40,004 nt of DNA from Kiritimatiellia bacterium (lineage in GTDB: Bacteria > Verrucomicrobiota > Kiritimatiellia > CAIQIC01 > Lenti-01), in the NCBI GenBank assembly GCA_017540905.1, contig JAFYAC010000052.1:1-40004 (forward strand), read 5' to 3'. Shown here piece by piece: positions 7,617 to 17,089 of the stretch (position 1 is the first letter of the stretch; each line of letters starts with the position of its first letter). The notes beneath the pieces are model-generated. The model worked only from the letters and a program-made list of their open reading frames with translations. It made no database searches and had not been told where the DNA came from. Made by a program: the position numbers and the translations under genes.

Positions 7617-9863
7617 ATGAACGCCCCCGCTTTCGACAACCAGGATCCCTCCCTCCAGCCCGAATCCGCCCAGAACGAGCTGCACCTGATGGACTACGTG
7701 GCCGTCGTGCTCCAGCGCTGGCCCGTCGCGCTGGGCATCTTCATCCTCGTCGCGGTCCTGACGGTCCTCTATGCGTGGACCCGGACGCCCCGCTACACGG
7801 CCACCAGCCGTCTCCTCCTGGAAAGCCGCGGGGCCAACCTCACGGCCATGCGCGACGCCCTCGACCAGGGCCGCCTCGCGCAGGACGACATCATGCAGAC
7901 GCACATCCAGCTGCTCACCTCCCCCCGCGTCATGGAAGCCGTCCTCCAGTCGGGCATCCTCGCGAAAGCCCCCGAGTTCCTCGCCACCAAGAACCCCGTC
8001 CAGAAGCTCACCAGAATGGTCAAGGCCTCCCCCGCGAAGGCCGGCTACGTCCTGGACGTCAGCGTGGAGCACGAAAACCCCGAACTGGCCGCGGAAATCG
8101 TCAACACGGTCGTCGATTCCTACCTCGCCCGCAACCGCGAGCGCCGCCTGAGCTTCTCCGACGGCGGCATCATCGAACTCCGCCAGAAGGCCGACCAGAT
8201 GCGCACCCGCCTGGCCGAGCAGACCGCGGCCCTGCAGTCGTTCATGGAATCGAACCGCATGGTCTCCTTCGAAGACGCCCAGAACATCGTCGTGGACCGC
8301 CTCAAGGGCCTCAACAAGAACCTGATGGCCGCCGAACCGGTCCGCATGCAGGCCGAATCCCGCTATCTCACCGCCAAGACCATCCTCGAAGAGAGCGGCG
8401 GCTCCCCCATCGCCTACGAGTCCATCCCCGGCGTCCAGGAAAGCCCCCGCATCAACGCCATGAAAGCCGAGATGACCCGCCTGCAGCAGCAGTACTCCGA
8501 CGTGCGGGACCGCCTCGGCAAGGAACACCAGCAGATCAAGAGCCTGACCGCCCAGATCGACGCGCTGAACACGCAGATGCTCCTCGAAGTCAAGAGCATC
8601 GTCGCCGGCCTCCGCGGCAAGTACGAGCAGGCGCTCAACGAGGAAACGATGCTCCGCGAGGAATTGGACAAGCAGGAGGACGAAGTCCTCCGCTTCAACG
8701 ACCTCGCCGCCCGCTACAACCTCCTCAAGCAGTCCCGCGACTCCCTCCAGGAAACTTACAACGCCATCATCCACCGCATCGACGAACTCGACGTCAACCA
8801 GCTCAGCAGCCAGGGCGAGAACATCTCCGTGGAATCCTACGCCGAAGTCCCCCTGGTCCCCTCCTGGCCCTCCAAGAAGAAGATGCTCCTCATCGGCCTC
8901 TTCTTCGGCGCCCTCCTCGGCATCGGCTTCTGCTTCTTCCTCGACTACATGGACACGACCATCAAGACCGAAACCGACGTGCGCACCTACATCGGCCAGT
9001 CCATCATCGGCGGCATCCCTTCCGCGGAGGATGAAAGCGGCGACGACAAACCGGAGAGTTTCGACCTCTATTCCGTCGCGAACCCGCGCAGCAACTTCGC
9101 CGAATCCTTCCGCACGATCCGGACGGCGCTCGCTTTCACCTCCGCCGACTCCGCGCTGCGCTCGCTCGCCATCACCAGCGTGTTCCCGTCCGAAGGCAAG
9201 TCGCTCATCGCGATCAACCTCGCCATCGCCTACGCCAATGTCGGCAAGCGGACGCTGCTGGTCGACACCGACATGCGCAAGCCCCGCCTCCAGCACGTGT
9301 TCCCCGGCGGCTCCAAGCAGGGCATCGCCGACCTGCTGGCGGCCGACAGCCAGCTCGAGCCCGGCGCCCTCATCCAGCCCACCTCCGTGGACAACCTCTT
9401 CTTCCTCCCGGCCGGCACCATCCCGCCGAACCCCGTCGAACTGCTGGATTCCTCCCGCTTCGACGCCCTCCTCGCCCGCCTGAAGTCCGATTTCGAAATG
9501 GTCATCTTCGACGCCCCGCCGTCCCTGAGCATGGCCGATTCCATGATTCTCGGCAAGCGCACCGACGGCATCCTCCTCGTCGCCCGCGCCTTCTCCACCA
9601 ACAAGTTCGCCGCGCGCCAGGTCGCCCAGAAGTTCCAGGCCGCCCGCGTGCGCGTGCTGGGCGTCCTGCTGAACAACGTGGACGCCCCGAGCGAGGGCTA
9701 CTACAGCTACTACTCCCACTACAGCTACTACAAGTACTACCAGTACGGCGAAAACGCCAAGCAGAAGCAGGGCCTCTTCTCCAGGATCCTCGGCGGTTCC
9801 GACAAATCCAAGGCCAAGCCGAAATCCAAGGCCAAGCACAACAAGGGCGCATCCAAGGCCTAG
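7617..9863 (+). CDS. Wzc-like tyrosine autokinase / chain-length regulator
   Basis: A 748-residue bacterial tyrosine kinase fused to a Wzz-type co-polymerase. TM1 lies near residues 36-54, a periplasmic coiled-coil Wzz domain spans about 60-415, TM2 (KKMLLIGLFFGALLGIGFCF) is near 421-442, and a cytoplasmic BY-kinase domain follows. Kinase motifs: Walker A SVFPSEGKS near 520, Walker A' LLVDTDMRKPR near 547, Walker B MVIFDAPP near 628. A tyrosine cluster of ten Tyr in 17 residues lies near 694-710, the usual autophosphorylation tail, followed by a Lys-rich end. The ATG at 7617 is preceded by GAGAAAGGA. In this family the kinase cycles with its phosphatase, here probably the next gene, to control polymer length and export. 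Confidence 0.94.
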   Translation: MNAPAFDNQDPSLQPESAQNELHLMDYVAVVLQRWPVALGIFILVAVLTVLYAWTRTPRYTATSRLLLESRGANLTAMRDALDQGRLAQDDIMQTHIQLLTSPRVMEAVLQSGILAKAPEFLATKNPVQKLTRMVKASPAKAGYVLDVSVEHENPELAAEIVNTVVDSYLARNRERRLSFSDGGIIELRQKADQMRTRLAEQTAALQSFMESNRMVSFEDAQNIVVDRLKGLNKNLMAAEPVRMQAESRYLTAKTILEESGGSPIAYESIPGVQESPRINAMKAEMTRLQQQYSDVRDRLGKEHQQIKSLTAQIDALNTQMLLEVKSIVAGLRGKYEQALNEETMLREELDKQEDEVLRFNDLAARYNLLKQSRDSLQETYNAIIHRIDELDVNQLSSQGENISVESYAEVPLVPSWPSKKKMLLIGLFFGALLGIGFCFFLDYMDTTIKTETDVRTYIGQSIIGGIPSAEDESGDDKPESFDLYSVANPRSNFAESFRTIRTALAFTSADSALRSLAITSVFPSEGKSLIAINLAIAYANVGKRTLLVDTDMRKPRLQHVFPGGSKQGIADLLAADSQLEPGALIQPTSVDNLFFLPAGTIPPNPVELLDSSRFDALLARLKSDFEMVIFDAPPSLSMADSMILGKRTDGILLVARAFSTNKFAARQVAQKFQAARVRVLGVLLNNVDAPSEGYYSYYSHYSYYKYYQYGENAKQKQGLFSRILGGSDKSKAKPKSKAKHNKGASKA

Positions 9864-9878
9864 CCGCGCCCCGCCGGC

Positions 9879-10598
9879 ATGATCGACCTGCACTCCCACG
9901 TGCTGCCGGGGCTGGACGACGGATCGCCCGACCTCGAATCCTCGCTGGACATCTGCCGCATGGCGGCGGCCGACGGCATCACCGACATGGTGGCCACGCC
10001 CCACTACCGCAACGGCGTCGGCGTGCGCGACACCGGTGTCATCCCGCCCGCCGCCGATCTCCTCCGCAAGGCCCTCGCCGAGAACGGCATCCCGCTCGCG
10101 CTCCATGTCGCCATCGAGATGCCGTTGCTGGAAAACTACCTGGAACTCTACCGCGACGGAACCTGGCTCGCCTACGACCCCGGCCGGAAGTACATCCTCC
10201 TCGAATGCCCGCCCCTCCCCATCAACGGCGCGCAGGTGCTGTCGCGCGTCGTGGACGCGCTGCTCCGGGCCGGTGCCATCCCCATCCTCGCCCATCCCGA
10301 GCGGCTCCCCTTCCTCGACCGCATCGAGGACGTCATCCGCCTGCGCCGCCAGGGGGCGCTTTTCCAGGTCACCGCCGGCGCGCTCGCCATGCATTCCTCC
10401 TCCGGCCACCGCGCCCGCGAATGGCTCGACCGGGACATCGTGTCCTTCGTCGCGACCGACACCCACGGCACCAACCGCCGCCCCCCCATCCTCTCCGAGC
10501 CCCGCGACTTCATTCGCGCCCGCTGCGGCGCCGCCGTCGCCGAAGCCCTGACAAACGGCAACGCCCGCAAGGTTCTCGACGGGCTCCCGCTCGACTGA
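9879..10598 (+). CDS. CpsB/CapC-like PHP tyrosine phosphatase
   Basis: A 239-residue metal-dependent phosphatase of the PHP superfamily, the type that dephosphorylates the BY-kinase tail. Metal ligands are visible: LHSHVLPGLDDGS at the N-terminus (His5, His7), ATPHY near 35, AHPER near 138 and ATDTHG near 191. The length fits CpsB/YwqE. It starts 15 bp after the kinase stop with no clear Shine-Dalgarno site, suggesting coupling. Its place directly behind the kinase supports the role. Confidence 0.9.
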   Translation: MIDLHSHVLPGLDDGSPDLESSLDICRMAAADGITDMVATPHYRNGVGVRDTGVIPPAADLLRKALAENGIPLALHVAIEMPLLENYLELYRDGTWLAYDPGRKYILLECPPLPINGAQVLSRVVDALLRAGAIPILAHPERLPFLDRIEDVIRLRRQGALFQVTAGALAMHSSSGHRAREWLDRDIVSFVATDTHGTNRRPPILSEPRDFIRARCGAAVAEALTNGNARKVLDGLPLD

Positions 10599-10616
10599 CC
10601 CGGCCCACGGCGCACC

Positions 10617-13600
10617 ATGTACCGCCCCCCGACAAGTCCCGATGGCGCTTTCCCGGAGTCCGGCGGTTCCCATTCGCATTCCCACTCGCACCACCACCAT
10701 CACCACCACCGCCACTCCAACCGCCGGTCCAAACGCGCGGGCATCGCTTTTGCCGCCGCCGCCTGCCTCCTGCTGGGCTGGGCCCTGATACCGCTGGCCA
10801 GCGTCGGTTTCTTCGAAACCCGGATCGTGGCCATCGGAACCTGGTTTCTGGCGGCCCTCGCGTGCCTTCTGCCGCGGGACGGCGGACCGTTGCCCTCGGG
10901 GCGCGCCTGGTGCTTTCTGGCAGCCGCCCTCGCCCTCTGGTGCGGCATCCAGCTGGTTCCCGTCCCGACCGGACTGCCCGCCTTCTGGCGCGGCGACCCC
11001 GCGGTGTTCGCGCAGATTTCCGCCCACGCCGCCGGGCGCCTCCGCATGGCCGTCGTGCCCTACGACGCCTTCCACACGGGCCTCCACTGGGCCGGGCTCT
11101 TCGCCCTCGCCTGCGCCGCGGCGCACCATCTCGGACGCAAAACGCCCGCCCGCATCCTGCTGGCCGGAATCGTCCTCTGGGCCGTCCTGGAGGGCTTCTA
11201 CGCGCTCTTCCACAACATCGGGCCCAGCGTCCGCCTCCGCGGCACCTTCGCCAATCCCGACGCCTTCGGCGGGCTCCTCGCCATGACCCTGCCGCTGACC
11301 GCGGCCCTGCTGCTCGACCGCGCCGCCGCCAACGCCGCCCGTCCCTCCGCATCCTTTTCCCGCCGCGGTGCCGCGACCCGTTTCGCGTGGCTCGCGGCCA
11401 TCGCCGCGGCCTTCCTTTTCCAGCTGGCCATTCTCTTTTTCACCGGCTCCCGCGGGGCCACCGCTGCGGCGGCCCTCCCGCTGCTGGTTCTCCTCGCCTG
11501 GTGCTGGACGGCGTTTCCCGCCCGCCGCAGGGCCCTGCTCGGGGGGTTGCTCCTGCTGGTGTGCCTCGCGCCCGTGTTCTTCGTCCACGCCCAGCACCTC
11601 AACTTCTGGGAACGGGCCATGGACGCCGAAGGCGACTTCGACAGCGGCATCGCGTCCCGCCACCGCCTTTGGGAAGCCGGCCTTGCGCTCGTGCGGGACT
11701 TCCCCTGCGGGGCGGGCCCCGGCGGCACGATCCAGGCCATGCCCATCTACCAGTCCGACGCCCTCGGCCGCTACCGTCTCGACTACGCCCACAACGACAC
11801 CCTCCAGTTCCTCGGCGATCTCGGCTGGCCCGGCGGGCTCCTGCTCCTCTGCGGCCTGCTGCTGCTGGCACGGCAAGCCATCCGGGCCGTGAAAGCGCCG
11901 TCCGGCGGCGATGCCCCCCTGCCCTGGCTGGAACGCGGGGCCGCGCTGGCCCTGCTGGCGTCCCTGGTCCACGCCCAGTCGGAATTCAACCTTTCCGCCC
12001 GTCCGCCCATCCAACTGGCGTTCGCCCTCCTCGCCGGCCTCCTCTTCGCCGAGCCCCGGGACGGGGCCGCGGACGGGGGCGGCCATTCCTCCCGACACCG
12101 CCGCCCGGCCTGGCTCCTGCGAGCCCCCGTCCTCCTGGCGGCCGCGGCGGCCATCGTCCTCTCCCTGCGCGCGGCCGTCGCCTACCGCGATGCGCGGGCC
12201 GCCGCGCAGGCCGCCGGACTCGCCACCCCCGCCACCGATTCCCCCCTCCTGCTGCCGGCCGCCCGCAGCCTCCCCGTCGCGCCGGACGACCCGGCCCTGG
12301 CCCGGGCCACCCGCTGGGGCGCGGACTCGCCCTTCGTGCAGGGCGTCCTCGCCTCCCTGCCGCTTTCCAACCACCGCCATGCGGTGTACCTCACCGCGAA
12401 GGCCCAGGCCGAAGCCCTCCGCGCGCGCGAAAAGGCCGAGGACGAGGCCGACGATGCCGACGGCGGCGCCATCCTCCCCGCGGACGGCGCCCTCCCGGAG
12501 ATTTCGCCCGCATGGGATTCCGTCGATGCCGACCTGGACCCCGACGATTCCGGCCCGGCCGCCCCCACGCCCGAAATGATGGCCCAAGCCACCCTCGCCC
12601 TGCGTTTCGAGGAAGCGCAGGCCGTGGGCGAGGCCCTGCCCCACGCCGAAGCCGCCCTGCGCCTCGCCCCCTGGTCCAGCCAGGCCATGACCGACCGCGC
12701 CTGGATGCTCCTCCGCGCCGTCGCCCTGCGCGCCCTGCCCGCCGATGCCCGGGACGCCGCCACCGCCGAAGCCCACGCGGACCTCGATCTGGCGGCCAAG
12801 CTCTTCCCCTCCGACGCCTACACCCTCTCCGACATCTGCGCCGCCCTCTCCGCCGAAGAGAAGAACGACGAAAACCTCCCGCGCATCCTCGAACTCGCCG
12901 AACGCGCATTCGCGCTGAATCCCACCGCGTCGGTCCACTCCATGGACCGCTGGTGGCGCGTCGGGATTCCCATCCACCCCTTCGCGCAGATTGAAGGCAT
13001 CCCCCTCCCCGCCCTCCAGAACCTCTACCGCCGCGCGCTCGACGCGGGGGACGCCGCCGAAGCCGATGACATCCTGTCGCTCATCGAACTCCGCACGCGC
13101 CCCGGCGCCCCGCTCCCGCCCATTGCCGCCAACTGGGGTCCTGCGCGCCTCGCCAGGTGGCAGGACCTCCAGCACCGCGCCCGCCTCTGGGTCATCCGCC
13201 GGCGCCTGCGGCAGAACCTCCGGACCGGCGACTGGGCGGCCGTTGCCGCCTCCGCCCCCGATCGCGCGGAAGCGCGCGACCTGCGCTTCCGCAAGCGGGT
13301 CGACGACCTTTCGGGCTCCCCGACGCTCCTGAGGCTGTGTCTCCGCGACTGGAACGAACGCAATCTCCTGCCCCGCCACTGGCGCATCGAATGGGCGCTC
13401 GCCGAGTGCGCCGCCGGCAAGAACCCCGACCTCTACCGCGACATCTGGACCGAAGCCGCCCGCCACCTCCCCCTGCCCGACGACCAGGCCGACCGCCTGC
13501 CGGCCCGCGTGCGCACCGAATTCCCCGCCCTCGCAACCCCGGCTCCGGCCACGTCCGCCCCGGATGCCCCCGCGGCGGACGATTCCACCCTCGAACTCCC

Positions 13601-14015
13601 CTACCTGGGCGAGCGCCTCTTCCTCGAATCCGTCGCCGTCGAAACGCCGTTCTCGCCGCTCGCCGCCCCCCGCCTTCTCGTCGCGTGGCGGGTCGAAGCT
13701 CCGCCGCTGCCCTCCGCCCTCGCCTTCCGCGTCATCCTCCGCGACGACCGCAACACCCGCTTCTTCGCCCGGACGCTGTCCTTCGAAAAGTCCATGCCCG
13801 GCTACTACCAGGGGCGGCCGGAGCCAGGCACCCGCCATGTCTTCGCCATCCCCCTGCCGTTGCGCGCGTCCATCGCCAACACCCTGGATTTGCGGCTCTT
13901 CTATGGCAAAACCCGGATTGGACAGGACGATTTGGGCAAGGACCTTCGCCTTTCCTACCCCGCCCTCCCCCGCGTTCCGGCCCCCACCGCGGCCCCACCC
14001 GCGGACGCCGACTGA
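10617..14015 (+). CDS. Large Wzy/WaaL-type polymerase-ligase with C-terminal extension
   Basis: An 1132-residue inner-membrane protein. The N-terminus is cytoplasmic and carries a striking His/Ser stretch (HSHSHSHHHHHHHRHS, about residues 19-34). About ten hydrophobic segments follow (residues 40-480), with a Wzy_C-like loop near 340-400 (SRHRLWEAGLALVRDFPCG ... YAHNDTLQFLGDLGW). Residues about 520-1132 are a long, mostly soluble part: a helical, TPR-like stretch (HAEAALRLAPWSSQAMTDRA near 678), then a beta-rich end. Expected role: polymerising or transferring the lipid-linked repeat units exported by the upstream proteins. The ATG follows the phosphatase stop by 18 bp. The extension has no function I recognise. 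Confidence 0.8.
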   Translation: MYRPPTSPDGAFPESGGSHSHSHSHHHHHHHRHSNRRSKRAGIAFAAAACLLLGWALIPLASVGFFETRIVAIGTWFLAALACLLPRDGGPLPSGRAWCFLAAALALWCGIQLVPVPTGLPAFWRGDPAVFAQISAHAAGRLRMAVVPYDAFHTGLHWAGLFALACAAAHHLGRKTPARILLAGIVLWAVLEGFYALFHNIGPSVRLRGTFANPDAFGGLLAMTLPLTAALLLDRAAANAARPSASFSRRGAATRFAWLAAIAAAFLFQLAILFFTGSRGATAAAALPLLVLLAWCWTAFPARRRALLGGLLLLVCLAPVFFVHAQHLNFWERAMDAEGDFDSGIASRHRLWEAGLALVRDFPCGAGPGGTIQAMPIYQSDALGRYRLDYAHNDTLQFLGDLGWPGGLLLLCGLLLLARQAIRAVKAPSGGDAPLPWLERGAALALLASLVHAQSEFNLSARPPIQLAFALLAGLLFAEPRDGAADGGGHSSRHRRPAWLLRAPVLLAAAAAIVLSLRAAVAYRDARAAAQAAGLATPATDSPLLLPAARSLPVAPDDPALARATRWGADSPFVQGVLASLPLSNHRHAVYLTAKAQAEALRAREKAEDEADDADGGAILPADGALPEISPAWDSVDADLDPDDSGPAAPTPEMMAQATLALRFEEAQAVGEALPHAEAALRLAPWSSQAMTDRAWMLLRAVALRALPADARDAATAEAHADLDLAAKLFPSDAYTLSDICAALSAEEKNDENLPRILELAERAFALNPTASVHSMDRWWRVGIPIHPFAQIEGIPLPALQNLYRRALDAGDAAEADDILSLIELRTRPGAPLPPIAANWGPARLARWQDLQHRARLWVIRRRLRQNLRTGDWAAVAASAPDRAEARDLRFRKRVDDLSGSPTLLRLCLRDWNERNLLPRHWRIEWALAECAAGKNPDLYRDIWTEAARHLPLPDDQADRLPARVRTEFPALATPAPATSAPDAPAADDSTLELPYLGERLFLESVAVETPFSPLAAPRLLVAWRVEAPPLPSALAFRVILRDDRNTRFFARTLSFEKSMPGYYQGRPEPGTRHVFAIPLPLRASIANTLDLRLFYGKTRIGQDDLGKDLRLSYPALPRVPAPTAAPPADAD

Positions 14016-14027
14016 CCCCAAACCCGC

Positions 14028-14057
14028 TTGACAACCCCAAAACCGCAACCGTAGAGT
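14028..14057 (+). promoter_or_regulatory. Promoter before the FGE-like gene
   Basis: A perfect TTGACA (14028-14033), 18 bp, TAGAGT (14052-14057). The ATG at 14092 is 34 nt downstream with GAGAG as weak ribosome binding site. The gene can thus be transcribed apart from the upstream polysaccharide genes. Confidence 0.6.
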
Positions 14058-14091
14058 AAGGTGTTGCATCATCATTGAAAGAGAGCTCATC

Positions 14092-16410
14092 ATGACCGAC
14101 AAATCCATCCTCCTTTCCGGCCTCGCCATCCTGGCCCTCTGCGCCATGGGCGCCCCGGCGGCCGTCCCCGCGGCGGCCGTCCACAGCGCGGCCCCGGTCC
14201 TTTCCGCGCGCCCCGTCGACACCATCGAAGGCAAACTCCTGATGCCCGGCCACGGCACCCACCCGGTCCAGTTCAAGCCCGGCACCGTCCGTCTCCGCAT
14301 GGCCGCCGGCGACATCGATCTCGACCTGGCCGAACTGCAAAGCGTCCGCTACGGGAGCGCCTCCGGCACCGCCGCCGCCCCGGCCGCGGACGCGTCCCCC
14401 GACACCTGCACCATCGTCACCGTCCGCAACGACATCCTCGTCGGCGCCTGCCCCTACCGCGACTTCCAGCGCCTCCTGAAGGCCTCCGGCCCGGCCGCGC
14501 CCGACTCGAAGGAACTCCCCTCCGCCATCACCTTCCCCGGAAACCTTCCCGTCCCCGCGGACGCCTCCGCGCCGCTTTGGACTCTCAAACTCTCCGACGG
14601 CTCCCTCGTCCACGCGGGCCCCTCCGCCAAGCCCCTGCGCCTGGAGGATGCCAACGGGGCCTTCTCCCTGCCCGCCGCCCTGGTCCGGGGCATCGAACCC
14701 GATGCCGGGACCACCAACCTCCTGTGCATCCGCCTCGCCGACGCCCCCTACGCCGTCCGCAGCTACATCCCGCGCGGCGACTTCGAAGCCGCCATCGGCC
14801 CCGACCGCACGCTCTCCGTCCCGTGGAGCGCCATCCTTTCCATCGCCCCTTCCGGCGCATCCGCCAACAAAACGGACGCACCCAAAACCACCCAGCGCGC
14901 CACGGCCACCTACCGCGATCCCGCCACCCGCGCCGCCACCACCCTCCCCCTGCCCGGCGGCTTCCCCGTCACCGTCCTCTCCCTCGACACCCCGGCGGGC
15001 ACCCTGCTGGTTCCTTCCACCCGGATCGTGCGCATCGCCCGCAACCCGGACCGCACCTGGACCGTTTCCACCGTGGCCGGCGACATCCTGACCGGCAAGC
15101 TCGCCCTGCCCAAACTCGATGCCGCCGCCCCCGCCCCCGCGGCCGCCACGGCCGCCCCGGCCGTCCCGGCCGCCAAGGTCTCCCCGGACACCCTGGAAGC
15201 CATCGACTTCGAAGACCGCGCCGAGCTGGCGATTCCCGAAGACGCGCTCGTCTGGCGCCTTGCCGCCGGCGACATCCTCGTGGCCGCCCGTGGAAATCCG
15301 GAAGCCGCGTCCCCCGCCGCCGCCCCGGCCCCCGCGCCGGCCGTCCCCGCCGTCGGGCGCATCGCGGCCGTCCACGCCTCCGCCCGCGCCGCCTCCGCCC
15401 TTCCCCAGCCCGCCGCCGACGGCGCCTGGCCCGAGAAGACCTACACCGTCGTCCCCCTCGCCACGGGAACCCCCTTCGAGCTCCCCTCCAAGCAGCTCGA
15501 CACCGTCCGCTTCCCGCCCATCGCCGCCCTGCCGCCCGCCACCGTCCCCGCGGGCCCCTCCGCGCGGCTCACCGACGAAGTCGTGTTCCACGGCGGCATC
15601 TTCACCCTGGGCCGCGAACACGGCGACGGCCCGGCCGACGAAACCCCGGCCGTCTCCATCCAGATCGCGCCCTTCGCGCTGGCCAACACCCCGGTGACGG
15701 TCGCCCAGTTCCGCGCCTTCGTCGCCGACACCGGCTACGCCACCACGGCCGAGCTCATGTCCGATTCCCTCACCTGGAAGAACCCCGGATTCGCCCAGAC
15801 CGACGACGACCCGGTCGTCTGCGTCTCCTGGGTCGACGCCGTGCACTACTGCAACTGGCGCTCCAAGCAGGCCCGCCTGGCCCCCGCCTACACCATCCGC
15901 GACGGCGGCTACCGCGTCACCCTCGACCTCGAAGCCGACGGCTACCGCCTGCCCCTCGAAGCCGAATGGGAATACGCCGCGCGCAACGGCGGCCAGGACA
16001 TCCTCTTCCCGTGGGGCACGACCGGCGTCGAAGACGAATCCGCGGCGATGGCCCAGGCCAACTTCGCCTCCATCGAATCCCCGCTCGATCCCTGGTCCAA
16101 CACCTGCCCCGTCAAGGCCCTTCCCGCCGCCCCTTCCGGCCTCTACGGCATGGCGGGCAACGTCTGGGAGTGGTGCCAGGACATGTACGACGCCAAGGCC
16201 TACGTCTCCGCCTACCGCGTCGGCGACATCCTGCCGCTCGTGAACCCCGACCCGCGCGACTGCCCCAACGGCGCCATCGCCCGCGTCATCCGCGGCGGTT
16301 CCTTCAAGAACCCCCTCTTCCTCCTCCGTTGCACGGCCCGCGCCCGCGGCTTCGACCAGCAGGTCGGCCGCGCCCACGTCGGCATGAGGCTCGCGCGCAA
16401 TGCCGACTGA
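14092..16410 (+). CDS. Secreted FGE-sulfatase-domain protein, catalytic Cys incomplete
   Basis: A 772-residue protein with a signal peptide (SILLSGLAILALCAMGAPAA). Residues about 40-470 are Ala/Pro-rich and hold loosely repeated beta-type units (EGKLLMPG..., WTLKLSDGSLVHAG, GDILTGKLALP, LAAGDILVAARG). The C-terminal 270 residues are a formylglycine-generating-enzyme-like domain: GGIFTLGREHGDGPADETP, PVTVAQFRAFVADTGY, YRLPLEAEWEYAARNGG, GLYGMAGNVWEWCQD, IRGGSFKNPLFLLRCTARA. In true FGE two cysteines follow RGGS; here only the second-like Cys is present, and SFKNP stands where the first should be. Sulfatase activation is therefore unlikely, and a structural or sugar-binding role is more plausible. 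Its stop overlaps the next gene by 11 bp. Confidence 0.85.
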   Translation: MTDKSILLSGLAILALCAMGAPAAVPAAAVHSAAPVLSARPVDTIEGKLLMPGHGTHPVQFKPGTVRLRMAAGDIDLDLAELQSVRYGSASGTAAAPAADASPDTCTIVTVRNDILVGACPYRDFQRLLKASGPAAPDSKELPSAITFPGNLPVPADASAPLWTLKLSDGSLVHAGPSAKPLRLEDANGAFSLPAALVRGIEPDAGTTNLLCIRLADAPYAVRSYIPRGDFEAAIGPDRTLSVPWSAILSIAPSGASANKTDAPKTTQRATATYRDPATRAATTLPLPGGFPVTVLSLDTPAGTLLVPSTRIVRIARNPDRTWTVSTVAGDILTGKLALPKLDAAAPAPAAATAAPAVPAAKVSPDTLEAIDFEDRAELAIPEDALVWRLAAGDILVAARGNPEAASPAAAPAPAPAVPAVGRIAAVHASARAASALPQPAADGAWPEKTYTVVPLATGTPFELPSKQLDTVRFPPIAALPPATVPAGPSARLTDEVVFHGGIFTLGREHGDGPADETPAVSIQIAPFALANTPVTVAQFRAFVADTGYATTAELMSDSLTWKNPGFAQTDDDPVVCVSWVDAVHYCNWRSKQARLAPAYTIRDGGYRVTLDLEADGYRLPLEAEWEYAARNGGQDILFPWGTTGVEDESAAMAQANFASIESPLDPWSNTCPVKALPAAPSGLYGMAGNVWEWCQDMYDAKAYVSAYRVGDILPLVNPDPRDCPNGAIARVIRGGSFKNPLFLLRCTARARGFDQQVGRAHVGMRLARNAD

Positions 16411-16999
16411 CCCCGCCGGACGGCGGGCAAGCCGCCGCGCCCCGGCGGCCGCCGCGCCCTCCCTCCTTGCCGCCGCGGCCCTGCTGGCCGCGGCGCTTGT
16501 TTCCTGCAACACCCCGCCCTCCGCGCGCAACGCGAAGCTCTCCGTACCCTTCATCCCCCAGCCCCCCGACCACTGCGGCGCCGTCGCCCTGGCGATGGTC
16601 GAGCGCTACTACGGCGCCAAGCCCGACCTGGCCGCCCTGCTCGCCTACGTCCAGATCCCGGCCCTTTCCGGCACCATCCCCGACCTCCTGGCCGAGGCGG
16701 CCCGCCGCAACGGCTTCGACGCCGAACTCCGCACCCTCGACCCGATGCAGATCCACGCCCTGCTCCTGGCGGGACAACCCCTGATCCTTCTGCTCGGGCC
16801 CGACCCCGAGACCCCCGGCGACCCCCGCGGACACTTCCTCGTCGCGACCGGCTACCGGCCCGCCACACGCGCCCTCCGCGCCCACACCGGCTACCGCGAA
16901 AACACCTGGCTGCCCGAGACCGACTGGCTCCCCCGCTACCGCGCCGCCGGCTCCACCGCCCTCGTCCTCGCCCCGCCCGCGGACGCGGCCGCGCCCTAG
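16400..16999 (+). CDS. C39-like cysteine peptidase lipoprotein (PA2778-like)
   Basis: A 199-residue lipoprotein with lipobox LVSC (Cys36). The mature part starts with VPFIPQPPDHCGAVALAMV, where Cys59 is the expected nucleophile, and holds RGHFLVATGY with the catalytic His near 144. The usual third-residue Asp-Pro is replaced by HTGYREN, similar to the PA2778-type relatives of the C39 double-glycine peptidases. The 11-bp overlap with the FGE-like gene indicates translational coupling, so the two products probably work together at the cell envelope. Substrate unknown. Confidence 0.8.
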   Translation: MPTDPAGRRASRRAPAAAAPSLLAAAALLAAALVSCNTPPSARNAKLSVPFIPQPPDHCGAVALAMVERYYGAKPDLAALLAYVQIPALSGTIPDLLAEAARRNGFDAELRTLDPMQIHALLLAGQPLILLLGPDPETPGDPRGHFLVATGYRPATRALRAHTGYRENTWLPETDWLPRYRAAGSTALVLAPPADAAAP

Positions 17000-17089
17000 G
17001 GTGGCGACACGATGGACGGCGGCCACACTGTTTCCGGAACCGCTCCACTGCGGCGAAAAGCCAAAACATCCGCATTTGTCGGGCTGCGG

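Noticed and set aside
7524-14315. A minus-strand open frame of 2263 codons opposite the exopolysaccharide genes.
   Set aside because: It mirrors genes with strong C-ending codon use and has low-complexity Gly/Glu/Ala/Arg composition. The plus-strand genes have clear domains, starts and order.
14092-16410. Active formylglycine-generating enzyme for sulfatase maturation.
   Set aside because: Only one of the two active-site Cys positions after RGGS is filled and no sulfatase gene is in the window.
13732-16554. A long minus-strand frame (940 codons) opposite the FGE-like gene.
   Set aside because: Glycine-rich composition and no family motif; it is a shadow of the plus-strand gene with its signal peptide and FGE domain.
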